From positions 1 to 17,642 of the forward strand of contig JAVWIF010000037.1 of assembly GCA_036639635.1 (NCBI GenBank): DNA of 17,642 bases, in the 5' to 3' direction. This document shows positions 1 to 7,496 of this stretch, in pieces (the first letter of the stretch is position 1; each line of letters begins with the position of its first letter). The position numbers and the translations under genes were made by a program. Source of the DNA: JAVWIF01 sp036639635. Lineage in GTDB: Bacteria; Bacillota_I; Bacilli_A; Erysipelotrichales; Erysipelotrichaceae. The notes beneath the pieces were generated by a model. The model did no database searches. It worked only from the letters and a program-made list of their open reading frames with translations, and had not been told where the DNA came from.

Positions 1-81
1 GTATAGATTTATTGCTTCATTATCATTAGTGTTCAACCATATACTTCTCTAAGTTTTTCACATCTCAAGATAAAAAAAAAC

Positions 82-104
82 GAGAATGGCATTCATCCAT
101 TCTC
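82..104 (-). terminator. Intrinsic terminator of the helical-repeat membrane protein gene
   Basis: Read on the minus strand, an 8-bp stem (GAGAATGG pairing with CCATTCTC, 7-nt loop) is followed by a run of nine T after one C (plus-strand A run at 72-80). The stem's first base is the G of the TAG stop codon at 104-106. No terminator is visible between copA and this gene, so it may also end a csoR-copA transcript. Confidence 0.85.
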
Positions 105-739
105 TACTTTAACATGTTATTAATTCGTATCTCGTAAGGTGTTCCTTTTAAATCTGTTAATGCTTTTTCTAAGCAATCAATTTCTTTTTTATGTTCTTTC
201 ATATTGGCATATTGAATTGCTAAAAAGTAATTAAACATTCCGCGATTAATACCAGTACAATCTTTATCCTTTAATTGTTCATTCATCGTATCTATGTATT
301 TTGTTTCTTTTTCAATAAAGATATCATAAACAATTTGGCATTCATTGCTTATTGATTCATCATTCATATTTTTCATACGTGTTAATAATTCGCTTGTTTT
401 TGTTTTGTTTTCTTCATCAATGTAGTAATAAAAAGCTTTTACAACTACGTCTATTTCCTGTTTTTTATTCATTCGCATAGTTAGTAATAAATCAAATTGT
501 TCCTCTACTTTTTTCTTTAACCCTTGCATTACAAAGGCATTTAAACGCATATACTCACGATTAAATGGTGGATAAAAGTACTTGCAAAGAAAAGAATCTA
601 ATGTCTTAAAGTAATCTTCAAAATTCCCTTCACGTAAATCTTTTAATAAGCGTTGAATGGTTCTTTGTTTCACGTACTGTGTTACAAATAAACAAACAAT
701 TGCAGTAACTACAAATACTATAATAACAGTATAGTTCAT
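104..739 (-). CDS. Membrane-anchored helical-repeat (TPR-like) protein, unknown function
   Basis: A 211-residue protein of unrecognised family. Residues 5-23 form one hydrophobic segment, followed at once by basic residues (KQRTIQR), which by the positive-inside rule puts the rest in the cytoplasm. The remainder looks all-helical and amphipathic. The last 50 residues (FNYFLAIQYANMKEHKKEIDCLEKAL, split here only for description) have the spacing of a TPR helix pair, so a scaffolding or protein-binding role is possible but is inference. The ATG is preceded by AGAGGTG at good spacing. It lies 69 nt after copA on the same strand with no terminator between, so it may be read through from the copper operon as well as from its own weak promoter. 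There are no metal-binding motifs to tie it to copper. Confidence 0.7.
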   Translation of the reverse strand: MNYTVIIVFVVTAIVCLFVTQYVKQRTIQRLLKDLREGNFEDYFKTLDSFLCKYFYPPFNREYMRLNAFVMQGLKKKVEEQFDLLLTMRMNKKQEIDVVVKAFYYYIDEENKTKTSELLTRMKNMNDESISNECQIVYDIFIEKETKYIDTMNEQLKDKDCTGINRGMFNYFLAIQYANMKEHKKEIDCLEKALTDLKGTPYEIRINNMLK

Positions 740-766
740 AAGGCACCTCTTTTTTCTAATAGTTGT

Positions 767-795
767 ATTGTACTATATTCTATAATCTTTTTCAT
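767..795 (-). promoter_or_regulatory. Possible promoter for the helical-repeat protein gene
   Basis: On the minus strand TACAAT (767-772) lies 17 nt after ATGAAA (790-795), a 4/6 match to the -35 consensus. Initiation would fall near 760, about 20 nt before the start codon. A TATAGT at 772-777 is an overlapping alternative. The spacer and surroundings are very AT-rich, so chance matches are likely. Confidence 0.35.
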
Positions 796-808
796 CATTA
801 TTTTAAAA

Positions 809-3433
809 TTATTTAAATTTTCTTAAACGTAATGCATTACTTACCACACTTACTGAACTAAATGCCATAGCGGCTCCCGCAAAGACTGGTGATAACAAAG
901 GTCCACCAAATATATGTAACACTCCTGCAGCAATTGGAATTCCTAAACTATTATAGAAAAATGCCCAAAATAGATTTTGATGAATATTACGTAAGACAGC
1001 CTTTGATAAACGAATAGCCGATTCTACATCTGCAATATTATCTTTCATAAGGACAATATCAGCACTTTCTAGTGCTACATCGCTTCCACTTCCAATAGCA
1101 ATTCCTACATCACTTTGTGTAAGTGCAATGGCATCATTAATCCCATCCCCAACCATACCAACACGTTTTCCTGCTTCTTGTAATTTCTTAATCTGTTCGC
1201 CTTTTTCTTGTGGTAATACTTGGGCAATGACATGTTCTATTCCTGCTTCTTTAGCAATTGCTTGTGCGCTAATAAGATTATCTCCACTCATCATAATCAC
1301 ATCAAGATGTTGTGTTTTTAGACGCGCTATCGTCTCTTTTACATTGTCTTTCAATCTATCACTGATTCCTAGAATCCCTAGAACACGGGTGTCTTGTGCA
1401 ACCCAAACAACGCTTTTACCTTGTTCTAAATATTTTCTTTCACGTTCTTCATAGATGCTTGTGTCTACCTTGTTTTCTTCCATAAAGAAACGATTTCCAA
1501 CATAGATCGCCATTCCTTTATATTGTGAACTCAATCCTTTTCCATTATGTGTTTGAATATGCTCTAATTCTAGTGCTTCTATTTTATATTCTTTTGCTTT
1601 GTTACAAATAGCCAATGCTAAAGGATGTTTACTACCTGCCTCTAAACTACTTGCTAGTAATAACACCTCTGTAATATTCTCAGCTTCTATATCATTTACT
1701 ACAGGTTTTCCAATAGTAATAGTTCCAGTTTTATCAAATACAATGGTATCCAAGTCGCTTGCTGTTTCAAGTGCTTCACCACTCTTAATAAAGATTCCAA
1801 ACTGTGCTGCTTTTCCAGTACCTACCATAATCGCAGTAGGTGTTGCTAGTCCTAGTGCACAAGGACAAGCAATTACCATAACACTAACAAATATCGTTAA
1901 AGCAAAACTAGTATCGCTTGTATACAAGTACCATAACAGTGCAGAAACAAAAGCAATACTCATAACGGTTGGTACAAAGTAAAGAGATATTTTATCCGCA
2001 ATTCGCGCGATTGGTGCTTTTTTGCTTTGTGCTTCTTCTACCATTTTAATAATTTTAGCTAATGTCGTATCATCTTTTGTAGCACTTACTAGCATATATA
2101 AACGTCCATCTAAATTTAATGTTCCTTGAATGAGGACATCTCCTACCTGTTTATGTACTGGCATGCTTTCACCTGTCAACATACTTTCATCAATATTTGC
2201 ACTTCCTTTTTGAATTGTTCCATCTACAGCAATATGTTCTCCTGCTTTAATGATTAAGGTATCTCCAACATTTACTTCTTCTAATGCGATTTCAATTGCT
2301 TGTCCATCTCGATATAGCAGTGTCTTAGAAGGTTTCAATTGCAATAGTGCGGAGATTGCATTCGTTGATTTCTTTTTAGCAATTGCTTCAAGATGCTTTC
2401 CAAATTGAACTAGCGCAACTACTACTCCTGCACTTTCAAAATATAAAGCATGTACGCTATGTACATCTCCTTGTAAAAGCATAAATAGCGAGTAACAGGA
2501 GTAGATATAGGCACTTCCAGTACCTAGTGCTACAAGTGTATCCATATTTGGTGATTTATGCCATAATGCTTTAAGTCCTCTACTAAAAAAGGAATGACCT
2601 GCTATTAATATGAGGGTTGCTAAAACAAATTGAATCAAAGCAAAATTGATTGGGTTTGTACGATAGTGAATCACATTAGGTAAAGGTAAAGAAATAGGAC
2701 CTAACATATGAGACATCCCAATATATAATAAAACACTAGCAATGCCTAACGTCACATATATCCGAATATTTTCATAATCTTTTTGAACATTTACCTGCGT
2801 TGTTGGTAAATTTGCTTGATAACCTGCTCGCTCAATTAATAAACGAATTTCGCTTAGTTTAATAATACTTGTATCATATGTTAAGTGTGCCATATTGGTA
2901 AGCGGATTGATATCAACACAATGTACTCCATGAACTGCTAGTAACGTTTTTTCTAATTGCGTAGCACACGCTGCACAATGCATGCCTTCAATAACTAATG
3001 AGGTGGTGTCTTCTTGGCTCTTTCGATGCAAAGTAAACCCTGCTTTTTCAATTGCTTGTGCCCATTCATCAAACCTGTTTTCTTGAAACGTAATACGTAC
3101 TTGGTTTAACAATAAATTAACAACTGCATCAACTACTCCACTTTGCTTTTTTAAAATACGTTCGACACTCGCACTACAAGCAGCACAACTCATTCCAGAA
3201 ACATCAAACGTAAGTGTTTGCATATTTATTTTGTTCTCTAATGCAAAGCCTGCTTTTTGAATTGCGTCGATCATTTTATGCTCATCAAAACCTTTTGTAC
3301 AAGTAATTACCAACTCTTCCATTAACAAGTTTACTTGTGCCTCTTCTACAAATGGTTGTTTTCGCACAATCTTTTCAACACTCGCACTACAAGCAGAGCA
3401 ATGCATTCCTATTACCTTATATTTTAATTCCAT
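809..3433 (-). CDS. copA: Copper-translocating P1B-type ATPase with three HMA domains
   Basis: Exports Cu(I) from the cytoplasm at the cost of ATP. The 874 residues hold three N-terminal heavy-metal-associated domains with CxxC pairs at C12/C15, C83/C86 and C153/C156, then the P-type core: TGES actuator loop 420-423, CPC metal site in the membrane 523-525, DKTGT phosphorylation motif with D567, HP pair 603-604 in the nucleotide domain, and GDGIND 762-767. YN at 827-828 and M856/S859-S860 in the last membrane helices are the residues that mark the Cu(I) class (P1B-1) rather than Zn/Cd pumps. AGGAG precedes the ATG. It starts 12 nt after csoR stops, so the two form an operon. Oddities: three HMA domains where two are usual in Bacillota, no separate copZ here, and GDGINDAIAL instead of the common GDGINDAPAL. 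Confidence 0.95.
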   Translation of the reverse strand: MELKYKVIGMHCSACSASVEKIVRKQPFVEEAQVNLLMEELVITCTKGFDEHKMIDAIQKAGFALENKINMQTLTFDVSGMSCAACSASVERILKKQSGVVDAVVNLLLNQVRITFQENRFDEWAQAIEKAGFTLHRKSQEDTTSLVIEGMHCAACATQLEKTLLAVHGVHCVDINPLTNMAHLTYDTSIIKLSEIRLLIERAGYQANLPTTQVNVQKDYENIRIYVTLGIASVLLYIGMSHMLGPISLPLPNVIHYRTNPINFALIQFVLATLILIAGHSFFSRGLKALWHKSPNMDTLVALGTGSAYIYSCYSLFMLLQGDVHSVHALYFESAGVVVALVQFGKHLEAIAKKKSTNAISALLQLKPSKTLLYRDGQAIEIALEEVNVGDTLIIKAGEHIAVDGTIQKGSANIDESMLTGESMPVHKQVGDVLIQGTLNLDGRLYMLVSATKDDTTLAKIIKMVEEAQSKKAPIARIADKISLYFVPTVMSIAFVSALLWYLYTSDTSFALTIFVSVMVIACPCALGLATPTAIMVGTGKAAQFGIFIKSGEALETASDLDTIVFDKTGTITIGKPVVNDIEAENITEVLLLASSLEAGSKHPLALAICNKAKEYKIEALELEHIQTHNGKGLSSQYKGMAIYVGNRFFMEENKVDTSIYEERERKYLEQGKSVVWVAQDTRVLGILGISDRLKDNVKETIARLKTQHLDVIMMSGDNLISAQAIAKEAGIEHVIAQVLPQEKGEQIKKLQEAGKRVGMVGDGINDAIALTQSDVGIAIGSGSDVALESADIVLMKDNIADVESAIRLSKAVLRNIHQNLFWAFFYNSLGIPIAAGVLHIFGGPLLSPVFAGAAMAFSSVSVVSNALRLRKFK

Positions 3434-3445
3434 ATAGTCTCCTGT

Positions 3446-3709
3446 CTATTTCATTAAACGTGCAATTACTTCTTCTATTTCTGCTACTTTTTGATCTGCA
3501 TCACTCGCTTCAATAGCACTTTTCACACAAGTATGTAAATGTCCACTTAATATGTGCATATTTGCTTTTTTTAACAAGGCCGTTGCCGCAGAAATTTGAT
3601 TTGAAATATCAATACAATAACGCTCATCTTCTATCATCTTTAATATTCCATCTAATTGACCACGTGCAGTCTTCAAATTATTACATGCTTTTTTTCGTTC
3701 TTCATTCAT
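3446..3709 (-). CDS. csoR: CsoR-family copper-sensing repressor
   Basis: An all-helical repressor that releases DNA when it binds Cu(I). With the start at 3709 it has 87 residues. C32, H57 and C61 reproduce the Cys-His-Cys copper site of CsoR with the same spacing (25 and 4) as C36/H61/C65 of the Mycobacterium tuberculosis protein, and Y31 and E77 match its second-shell Tyr and Glu. This separates it from the nickel, formaldehyde and persulfide relatives. An in-frame start 12 codons upstream (3745) is rejected because it overlaps the -10 box, while the chosen ATG has GGAGGC (3715-3720) five bases before it. First gene of the operon with copA, and presumably autoregulated through the operator just upstream. 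Confidence 0.93.
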   Translation of the reverse strand: MNEERKKACNNLKTARGQLDGILKMIEDERYCIDISNQISAATALLKKANMHILSGHLHTCVKSAIEASDADQKVAEIEEVIARLMK

Positions 3710-3720
3710 AGTTAGCCTCC

Positions 3721-3741
3721 CCCCATGGGTATGGGTGTATA
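3721..3741 (-). promoter_or_regulatory. Candidate CsoR operator at the transcription start
   Basis: On the minus strand the sequence ATACCCATGGGGGG has the C-tract, AT, G-tract form of CsoR operators, centred on the perfect palindrome CCCATGGG (3722-3729). On the plus strand ATGGGT occurs twice in tandem (3725-3736). It sits between the -10 box and the ribosome binding site, covering the expected start of transcription, so bound CsoR would block initiation. Assignment rests on pattern and position; binding is inferred. Confidence 0.7.
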
Positions 3742-3744
3742 GCA

Positions 3745-3773
3745 ATTATAGAAACTTTCATGTATAATGTCAA
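3745..3773 (-). promoter_or_regulatory. Consensus sigma-A promoter of csoR-copA
   Basis: TTGACA (3768-3773), a 17-nt spacer and TATAAT (3745-3750) on the minus strand match the consensus exactly. Transcription should start near 3738, giving a leader of about 30 nt. A promoter this strong suits a tightly repressed, inducible operon. Confidence 0.88.
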
Positions 3774-3833
3774 CACAACTGCTTAACATTTCACAACTAG
3801 CATATACTACTAGCAGATAAAAGGTGGAACCCT

Positions 3834-4451
3834 ATGCAAACAACACTACTTTCCTTTATGAGTTCTTATGGCTATTGGGCAATTGCGTTTCTCATTGCCA
3901 TTGAAAACATATTCCCGCCCATTCCTTCAGAAGTCATCTTAACTTTTGGTGGTTTTATGACAACGTATACAGATATGCATATTCTATATGTTATTATCTA
4001 TGCCACTGTAGGCTCACTTATTGGTGCCATTATCTTATATGGTGTAGGACGCCTTGTAAGCGTAGAACGCTTGAGCAGACTTGCTGAAGGCAAGGTAGGT
4101 ACAGTCCTTCACTTTAAAGTTGATGATATTGAAAAAGCACGTCTTTGGTTTGAAAAACGTGGATACATTACCGTCTTCTTTTGTCGTTTCATTCCCATTG
4201 TTCGTAGTTTAATATCCATACCAGCAGGGATTGCAAAGATGAACTTCTTTAGTTTCTTAATGCTTACGACACTAGGTACACTGATATGGAATAGTGTGCT
4301 TGTATATGCAGGGGCATATGCTGGGGCTTCTTGGGAAAAGATAGCAGATTATATGGGAACATTCTCTAGTATTGTGCTTATTGTTTTACTAATTATTTGT
4401 CTTGTTGGAGCCTATCTATTATACAAAAGAAAGAAAGCAAATAAATCATGA
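3834..4451 (+). CDS. DedA-family membrane protein
   Basis: A 205-residue integral membrane protein of the DedA (VTT) family, whose characterised members move undecaprenyl phosphate or other lipids across the membrane and support envelope integrity. Visible signatures are ENIFPPIPSEVIL at 24-36 near the first re-entrant segment and RFIPIVRSL at 118-126, whose two arginines six residues apart correspond to R130/R136 of E. coli YqjA. Hydrophobic segments lie at about 14-34, 49-71, 138-165 and 177-197, with a basic tail (KRKKANK). Length is normal. AAGGTGG precedes the ATG by six bases. It is divergent from csoR, with no sign that copper controls it, and is transcribed alone because a terminator starts in its stop codon. 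Whether it is a UptA-type C55-P flippase cannot be decided from sequence alone. Confidence 0.88.
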   Translation: MQTTLLSFMSSYGYWAIAFLIAIENIFPPIPSEVILTFGGFMTTYTDMHILYVIIYATVGSLIGAIILYGVGRLVSVERLSRLAEGKVGTVLHFKVDDIEKARLWFEKRGYITVFFCRFIPIVRSLISIPAGIAKMNFFSFLMLTTLGTLIWNSVLVYAGAYAGASWEKIADYMGTFSSIVLIVLLIICLVGAYLLYKRKKANKS

Positions 4452-4470
4452 GCATTCGTGCTCTTTTTTT
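4450..4470 (+). terminator. Terminator of the DedA gene with TTCG loop
   Basis: Stem GAGCA/TGCTC with a TTCG tetraloop followed by seven T. The first stem base is the G of the TGA stop codon (4449-4451). The stem is only 5 bp, but the stable UUCG loop compensates. Confidence 0.82.
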
Positions 4471-4535
4471 ATTGTAAAGTCTTACAAATTACAAAAGGTT
4501 GTTTCCTCTCCCTACTGTTTTTATGCTGTTTACGT

Positions 4536-4541
4536 TATAAT
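4536..4541 (+). promoter_or_regulatory. Possible -10 box for the glucosaminidase gene
   Basis: A perfect TATAAT lies 27 nt before the start codon. The hexamer 17 nt upstream (TACTGT, 4513-4518) is a poor -35 match and there is no extended -10 TG, so the promoter is weak or needs an activator. GAGGTG at 4555-4560 is the ribosome binding site. Confidence 0.4.
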
Positions 4542-4568
4542 GAAAGCATAGATTGAGGTGAAGTATAT

Positions 4569-7343
4569 ATGAATAAAAAAATAATACCTTTCGCTTTATG
4601 CATCTTTCTAATCATAGGAAGTGTGCTTCCTATCCAAGCGGAAAAAGATAGTATTCCAAATGATGAAAAATTTCATGTCGTCAATGTGCAAAAGAATGGA
4701 GATTACGAAGAGCTTGATTCTTATGCAACCTATCCAGAAGCAAAAGTTTCACATACCTTATTAAAAAACAAATATAATAATTTAGGTATTACTTATGGAA
4801 ATTCTTTCTTATCAATTGATAAAGGGGTCATATCATTTGATGTAAATGATGCATGTAGTATAAATACCGAATATACACTTGATCAAAATGATGCAAGTGG
4901 CTACACCAATGGTTGTTATGGTAATGATGCAGCTTTCTTAGAATATAATACCGCATCTAGTAAGATAAAATTCAAATTGTCTGGTGTTGTTGGTTGGGTA
5001 GATGCAAAACTAGTAAGTGTATACCCCATTGAAACAATACCAAGTGTATCTTCTTTTCATGTAAAAAATAAAATACTCTATCATGACTTAAAGTCTTCCA
5101 CGACGCAAGACTCCTTTGGCAACTCTATTTCCTTAGGTCTTGCTCCATCCTATTTAAAAGAGGATACTACGTATTATAGTTATGATTCACATTACTTTTA
5201 TGCAACATTCTCTACTATGATTGATGATTATCGTAACGATAGTTATACAAATGCACTAAATGCCAAAGACGTGTACTACAATTATTACCAATATCTAAAT
5301 CATCGTTCAACTAGTAAGTACAGTCCTAGTGATATTTCAAAATACTTAAAAGATACCTTAGCCTTTAATCAAACAATTACTGATTTTTACGATAAAGATA
5401 ATTATGTGCATGATATCTTAACACAATCCTTATATATGGAAGGAAGTGATGCTTTCTTTCAATATCAAAATCAATTTGGTGCCAATGCTTTAATGATGTT
5501 ATCTTTATCCTTTAATGAAACAGCAATGGGGAGAAGTTACTTAGCCTATACTAGAAACAATTTATTTGGTCATGCTGCTTTTGACTCAGCTGTAGAAGAA
5601 AATGCTTCACGTTATCAAAGTCTTAGTGCGAGTGTGTATTCTCATGCACTTCATTATATTTCAAACTCTTATTTAAACCCTAAAGAATTTCAGTTTCATG
5701 GTGGATTCTTTGGTAACAAAATGGGAGGAATGAATGTTCAATATGCTAGTGATCCTTATTGGGGAGAAAAAGCTGCTCAGTATTATTATGAAATAGATGC
5801 CGCCTTAGGCAAACGTGATGAAAATCAATATGCCTTAGGTATAACAAATGGCAAAGAAACAACGCTTTATAAAGATGCTAGTACAAAAAGTAGCGTATAT
5901 TACAAGATCGAAAAAGGTTATGAAGGTTCCTTTGTTTTATTGGAAAAAGTAAAGAATGAAGAAGGAACATGGTATCGTGTTCAAAGTGAAGAATCGCTTG
6001 ATCAAAAAGGTGAACAGCAAAGTAATAGTCCTTATCACTTTGAGCGTAGTTATGCTTACATAAATGCAAAAGATATACAAAGCATTCTAAATACCGATAA
6101 GATTGGCGAAAAAAGCTATGTAGACATCACGTTTGATGCACAAGGTGGTACGTTTTATCCAGATGCTAAAAGTGTAAGCTTACAAGTGGAAAAAGACGTA
6201 ATACCGAGTATTACGCCACCTACCAAAGATCATGCTGAATTTAAAGATTGGGATATTAAGTTAGAGAAAGCAAGTAATGAGCTTACTTATAAAGCAACGT
6301 ATCGCGATATTAAACAAATCACATTAAGCAAAAGTCCAAAAACTAATTATAATATTAATGATACGCTTAGTTTAAAGGGTGGTTTGCTAAACATTGAATA
6401 CAGCGATGGTACAAACAAAGAAATGGCTTTACGTAGTGATATGGTAAGCGGGTTTTCATCAGAAAAAGCCGGTAAACAAACCCTCCAAATCACCTATGCA
6501 AATATTCCTATTAACCTTGAAATTACAATTGGTGATACAGGTGCAAAGAAGAAAAATGATGTCTTAGAGCGTAGCGCTTATATCATCAAAACATATAATG
6601 GTAAAACAGGTTTAACCTCTGAAGCACTTGAAGAAGTGAACGCATTTTATAAAGATGTAACTAGCTTTGATACCAACATCTTAAAGCGTGAAGAAATGCG
6701 TATGATTGATCGTATATTCCAAGAGAACTTAGAACCTCGCTATAGTGTCGTTATAAAAGATGATACCTATGATATGCAAGTAACAGGTCTTTCTTTGGCA
6801 CTCGGTGGAGAAAAAAGTTTCTTGCAACATTTCCTTCCAAAAACAATTTCGATGAAAATAAAAGATAGTGTTTCAGGTAATGACAAAAGTCTAGCAAAAA
6901 AAGTCGCAAAAGCAAACGAAGTAAGCATTGATGGTGAGTTTACGATAAGTGGTACTAATGATTTTTCTTCATTAAAACTAAAACAAGATGTTGTCTTCTC
7001 CATTAAAAAGCCTAAAAGCACCAATGATAACAAAGCTTATCAAGTTTACTATATTAAGGACGAAGATGTCTATCAAGTTCCCACAACTCAAAGTGACTCA
7101 CGTATTTTATTTAGCAATGACAAGTTAGGGAGTTACGTAGTTGTTTCTCGTAATGTCACAAAACTAGATAAAGTAGCAGACTTCAATGAAGTAAATACGA
7201 TAGCTGCAAATGGTAAGAACTATATTCGTCAATATATCTTGCTACCTCTAGGTATTATTCTACTTATTTGTAGTGCCCTACTTATTTTTCTTATTTATAT
7301 CAAACGAAAAAAACATACACCAATCAAACGACACAAGAAATAA
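4569..7343 (+). CDS. Exported, membrane-tethered cell-wall glucosaminidase with SH3, InlB-type and Ig-like repeats
   Basis: Probably cleaves the glycan strand of peptidoglycan outside the cell. Of 924 residues, 1-24 are a signal peptide (cut after PIQA). Residues 300-413 match the GH73 N-acetylglucosaminidase fold of LytD and AtlA: SLSFNETAMGRS with the likely catalytic E317, NNLFGHAAFD (330-339), and MNVQYASDPYWGEK (388-401). Residues 420-505 resemble a bacterial SH3 wall-binding domain, 517-580 an InlB B-repeat (FDAQGGTFYP), and 582-655 a bacterial Ig-like domain. Residues 660-880 are an unrecognised ectodomain. Residues 886-910 are a transmembrane helix followed by a basic tail (KRKKHTPIKRHKK), and there is no LPxTG, so it should stay tethered to the membrane. 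The mature ectodomain has only two cysteines, C96 and C116. Transcribed alone, between its own terminator and that of the DedA gene. Confidence 0.85.
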   Translation: MNKKIIPFALCIFLIIGSVLPIQAEKDSIPNDEKFHVVNVQKNGDYEELDSYATYPEAKVSHTLLKNKYNNLGITYGNSFLSIDKGVISFDVNDACSINTEYTLDQNDASGYTNGCYGNDAAFLEYNTASSKIKFKLSGVVGWVDAKLVSVYPIETIPSVSSFHVKNKILYHDLKSSTTQDSFGNSISLGLAPSYLKEDTTYYSYDSHYFYATFSTMIDDYRNDSYTNALNAKDVYYNYYQYLNHRSTSKYSPSDISKYLKDTLAFNQTITDFYDKDNYVHDILTQSLYMEGSDAFFQYQNQFGANALMMLSLSFNETAMGRSYLAYTRNNLFGHAAFDSAVEENASRYQSLSASVYSHALHYISNSYLNPKEFQFHGGFFGNKMGGMNVQYASDPYWGEKAAQYYYEIDAALGKRDENQYALGITNGKETTLYKDASTKSSVYYKIEKGYEGSFVLLEKVKNEEGTWYRVQSEESLDQKGEQQSNSPYHFERSYAYINAKDIQSILNTDKIGEKSYVDITFDAQGGTFYPDAKSVSLQVEKDVIPSITPPTKDHAEFKDWDIKLEKASNELTYKATYRDIKQITLSKSPKTNYNINDTLSLKGGLLNIEYSDGTNKEMALRSDMVSGFSSEKAGKQTLQITYANIPINLEITIGDTGAKKKNDVLERSAYIIKTYNGKTGLTSEALEEVNAFYKDVTSFDTNILKREEMRMIDRIFQENLEPRYSVVIKDDTYDMQVTGLSLALGGEKSFLQHFLPKTISMKIKDSVSGNDKSLAKKVAKANEVSIDGEFTISGTNDFSSLKLKQDVVFSIKKPKSTNDNKAYQVYYIKDEDVYQVPTTQSDSRILFSNDKLGSYVVVSRNVTKLDKVADFNEVNTIAANGKNYIRQYILLPLGIILLICSALLIFLIYIKRKKHTPIKRHKK

Positions 7344-7348
7344 AAGAT

Positions 7349-7410
7349 AGAACAAAATAATAATTCTCAGGCAATTAGAAACCATGAGACCTATTATTTT
7401 GTTCTTTTTA
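7349..7410 (+). terminator. Two-tier hairpin terminator after the glucosaminidase gene
   Basis: A perfect 14-bp AT-rich outer stem (7349-7362 with 7392-7405) is followed by a T run. Inside it, after a symmetric 2-nt internal loop, is a 5-bp stem (TCTCA 7365-7369 with TGAGA 7385-7389) and a 15-nt loop. It begins 5 nt after the stop codon. The stem is longer and more AT-rich than the other terminators in the window. Confidence 0.75.
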
Positions 7411-7447
7411 AGAGTGCTAATTTAGCTATATAAATAAGCTTTCATGC

Positions 7448-7476
7448 TTGTAGTTTATTAGAATTTGTCTTACAAT
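7448..7476 (+). promoter_or_regulatory. Possible promoter for pepF
   Basis: TTGTAG (7448-7453), 17-nt spacer, TACAAT (7471-7476). Only the first half of the -35 matches. Initiation near 7483 would leave a leader of about 15 nt starting just before the ribosome binding site GAGGTG (7486-7491), which is short. Confidence 0.3.
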
Positions 7477-7496
7477 ATGAACCATGAGGTGATAAT

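Noticed and set aside
2..52. Sixteen open codons on the plus strand at the left edge ending in TAA
   Set aside because: No family resemblance and no plus-strand terminator follows; too short to call.
1128..1982. Two plus-strand open frames (1128-1454 and 1599-1982) inside copA
   Set aside because: They lie opposite an intact CopA with all catalytic motifs, have no ribosome binding site and no recognisable domain.
3710..3745. Upstream ATG of csoR that would add 12 residues
   Set aside because: It overlaps the -10 box and operator and has no ribosome binding site; the ATG at 3709 has GGAGGC at good spacing.
7349..7410. The long hairpin as a miniature mobile element
   Set aside because: No flanking target duplication is visible and it is followed by a T run directly after a gene, so a terminator is the simpler reading.
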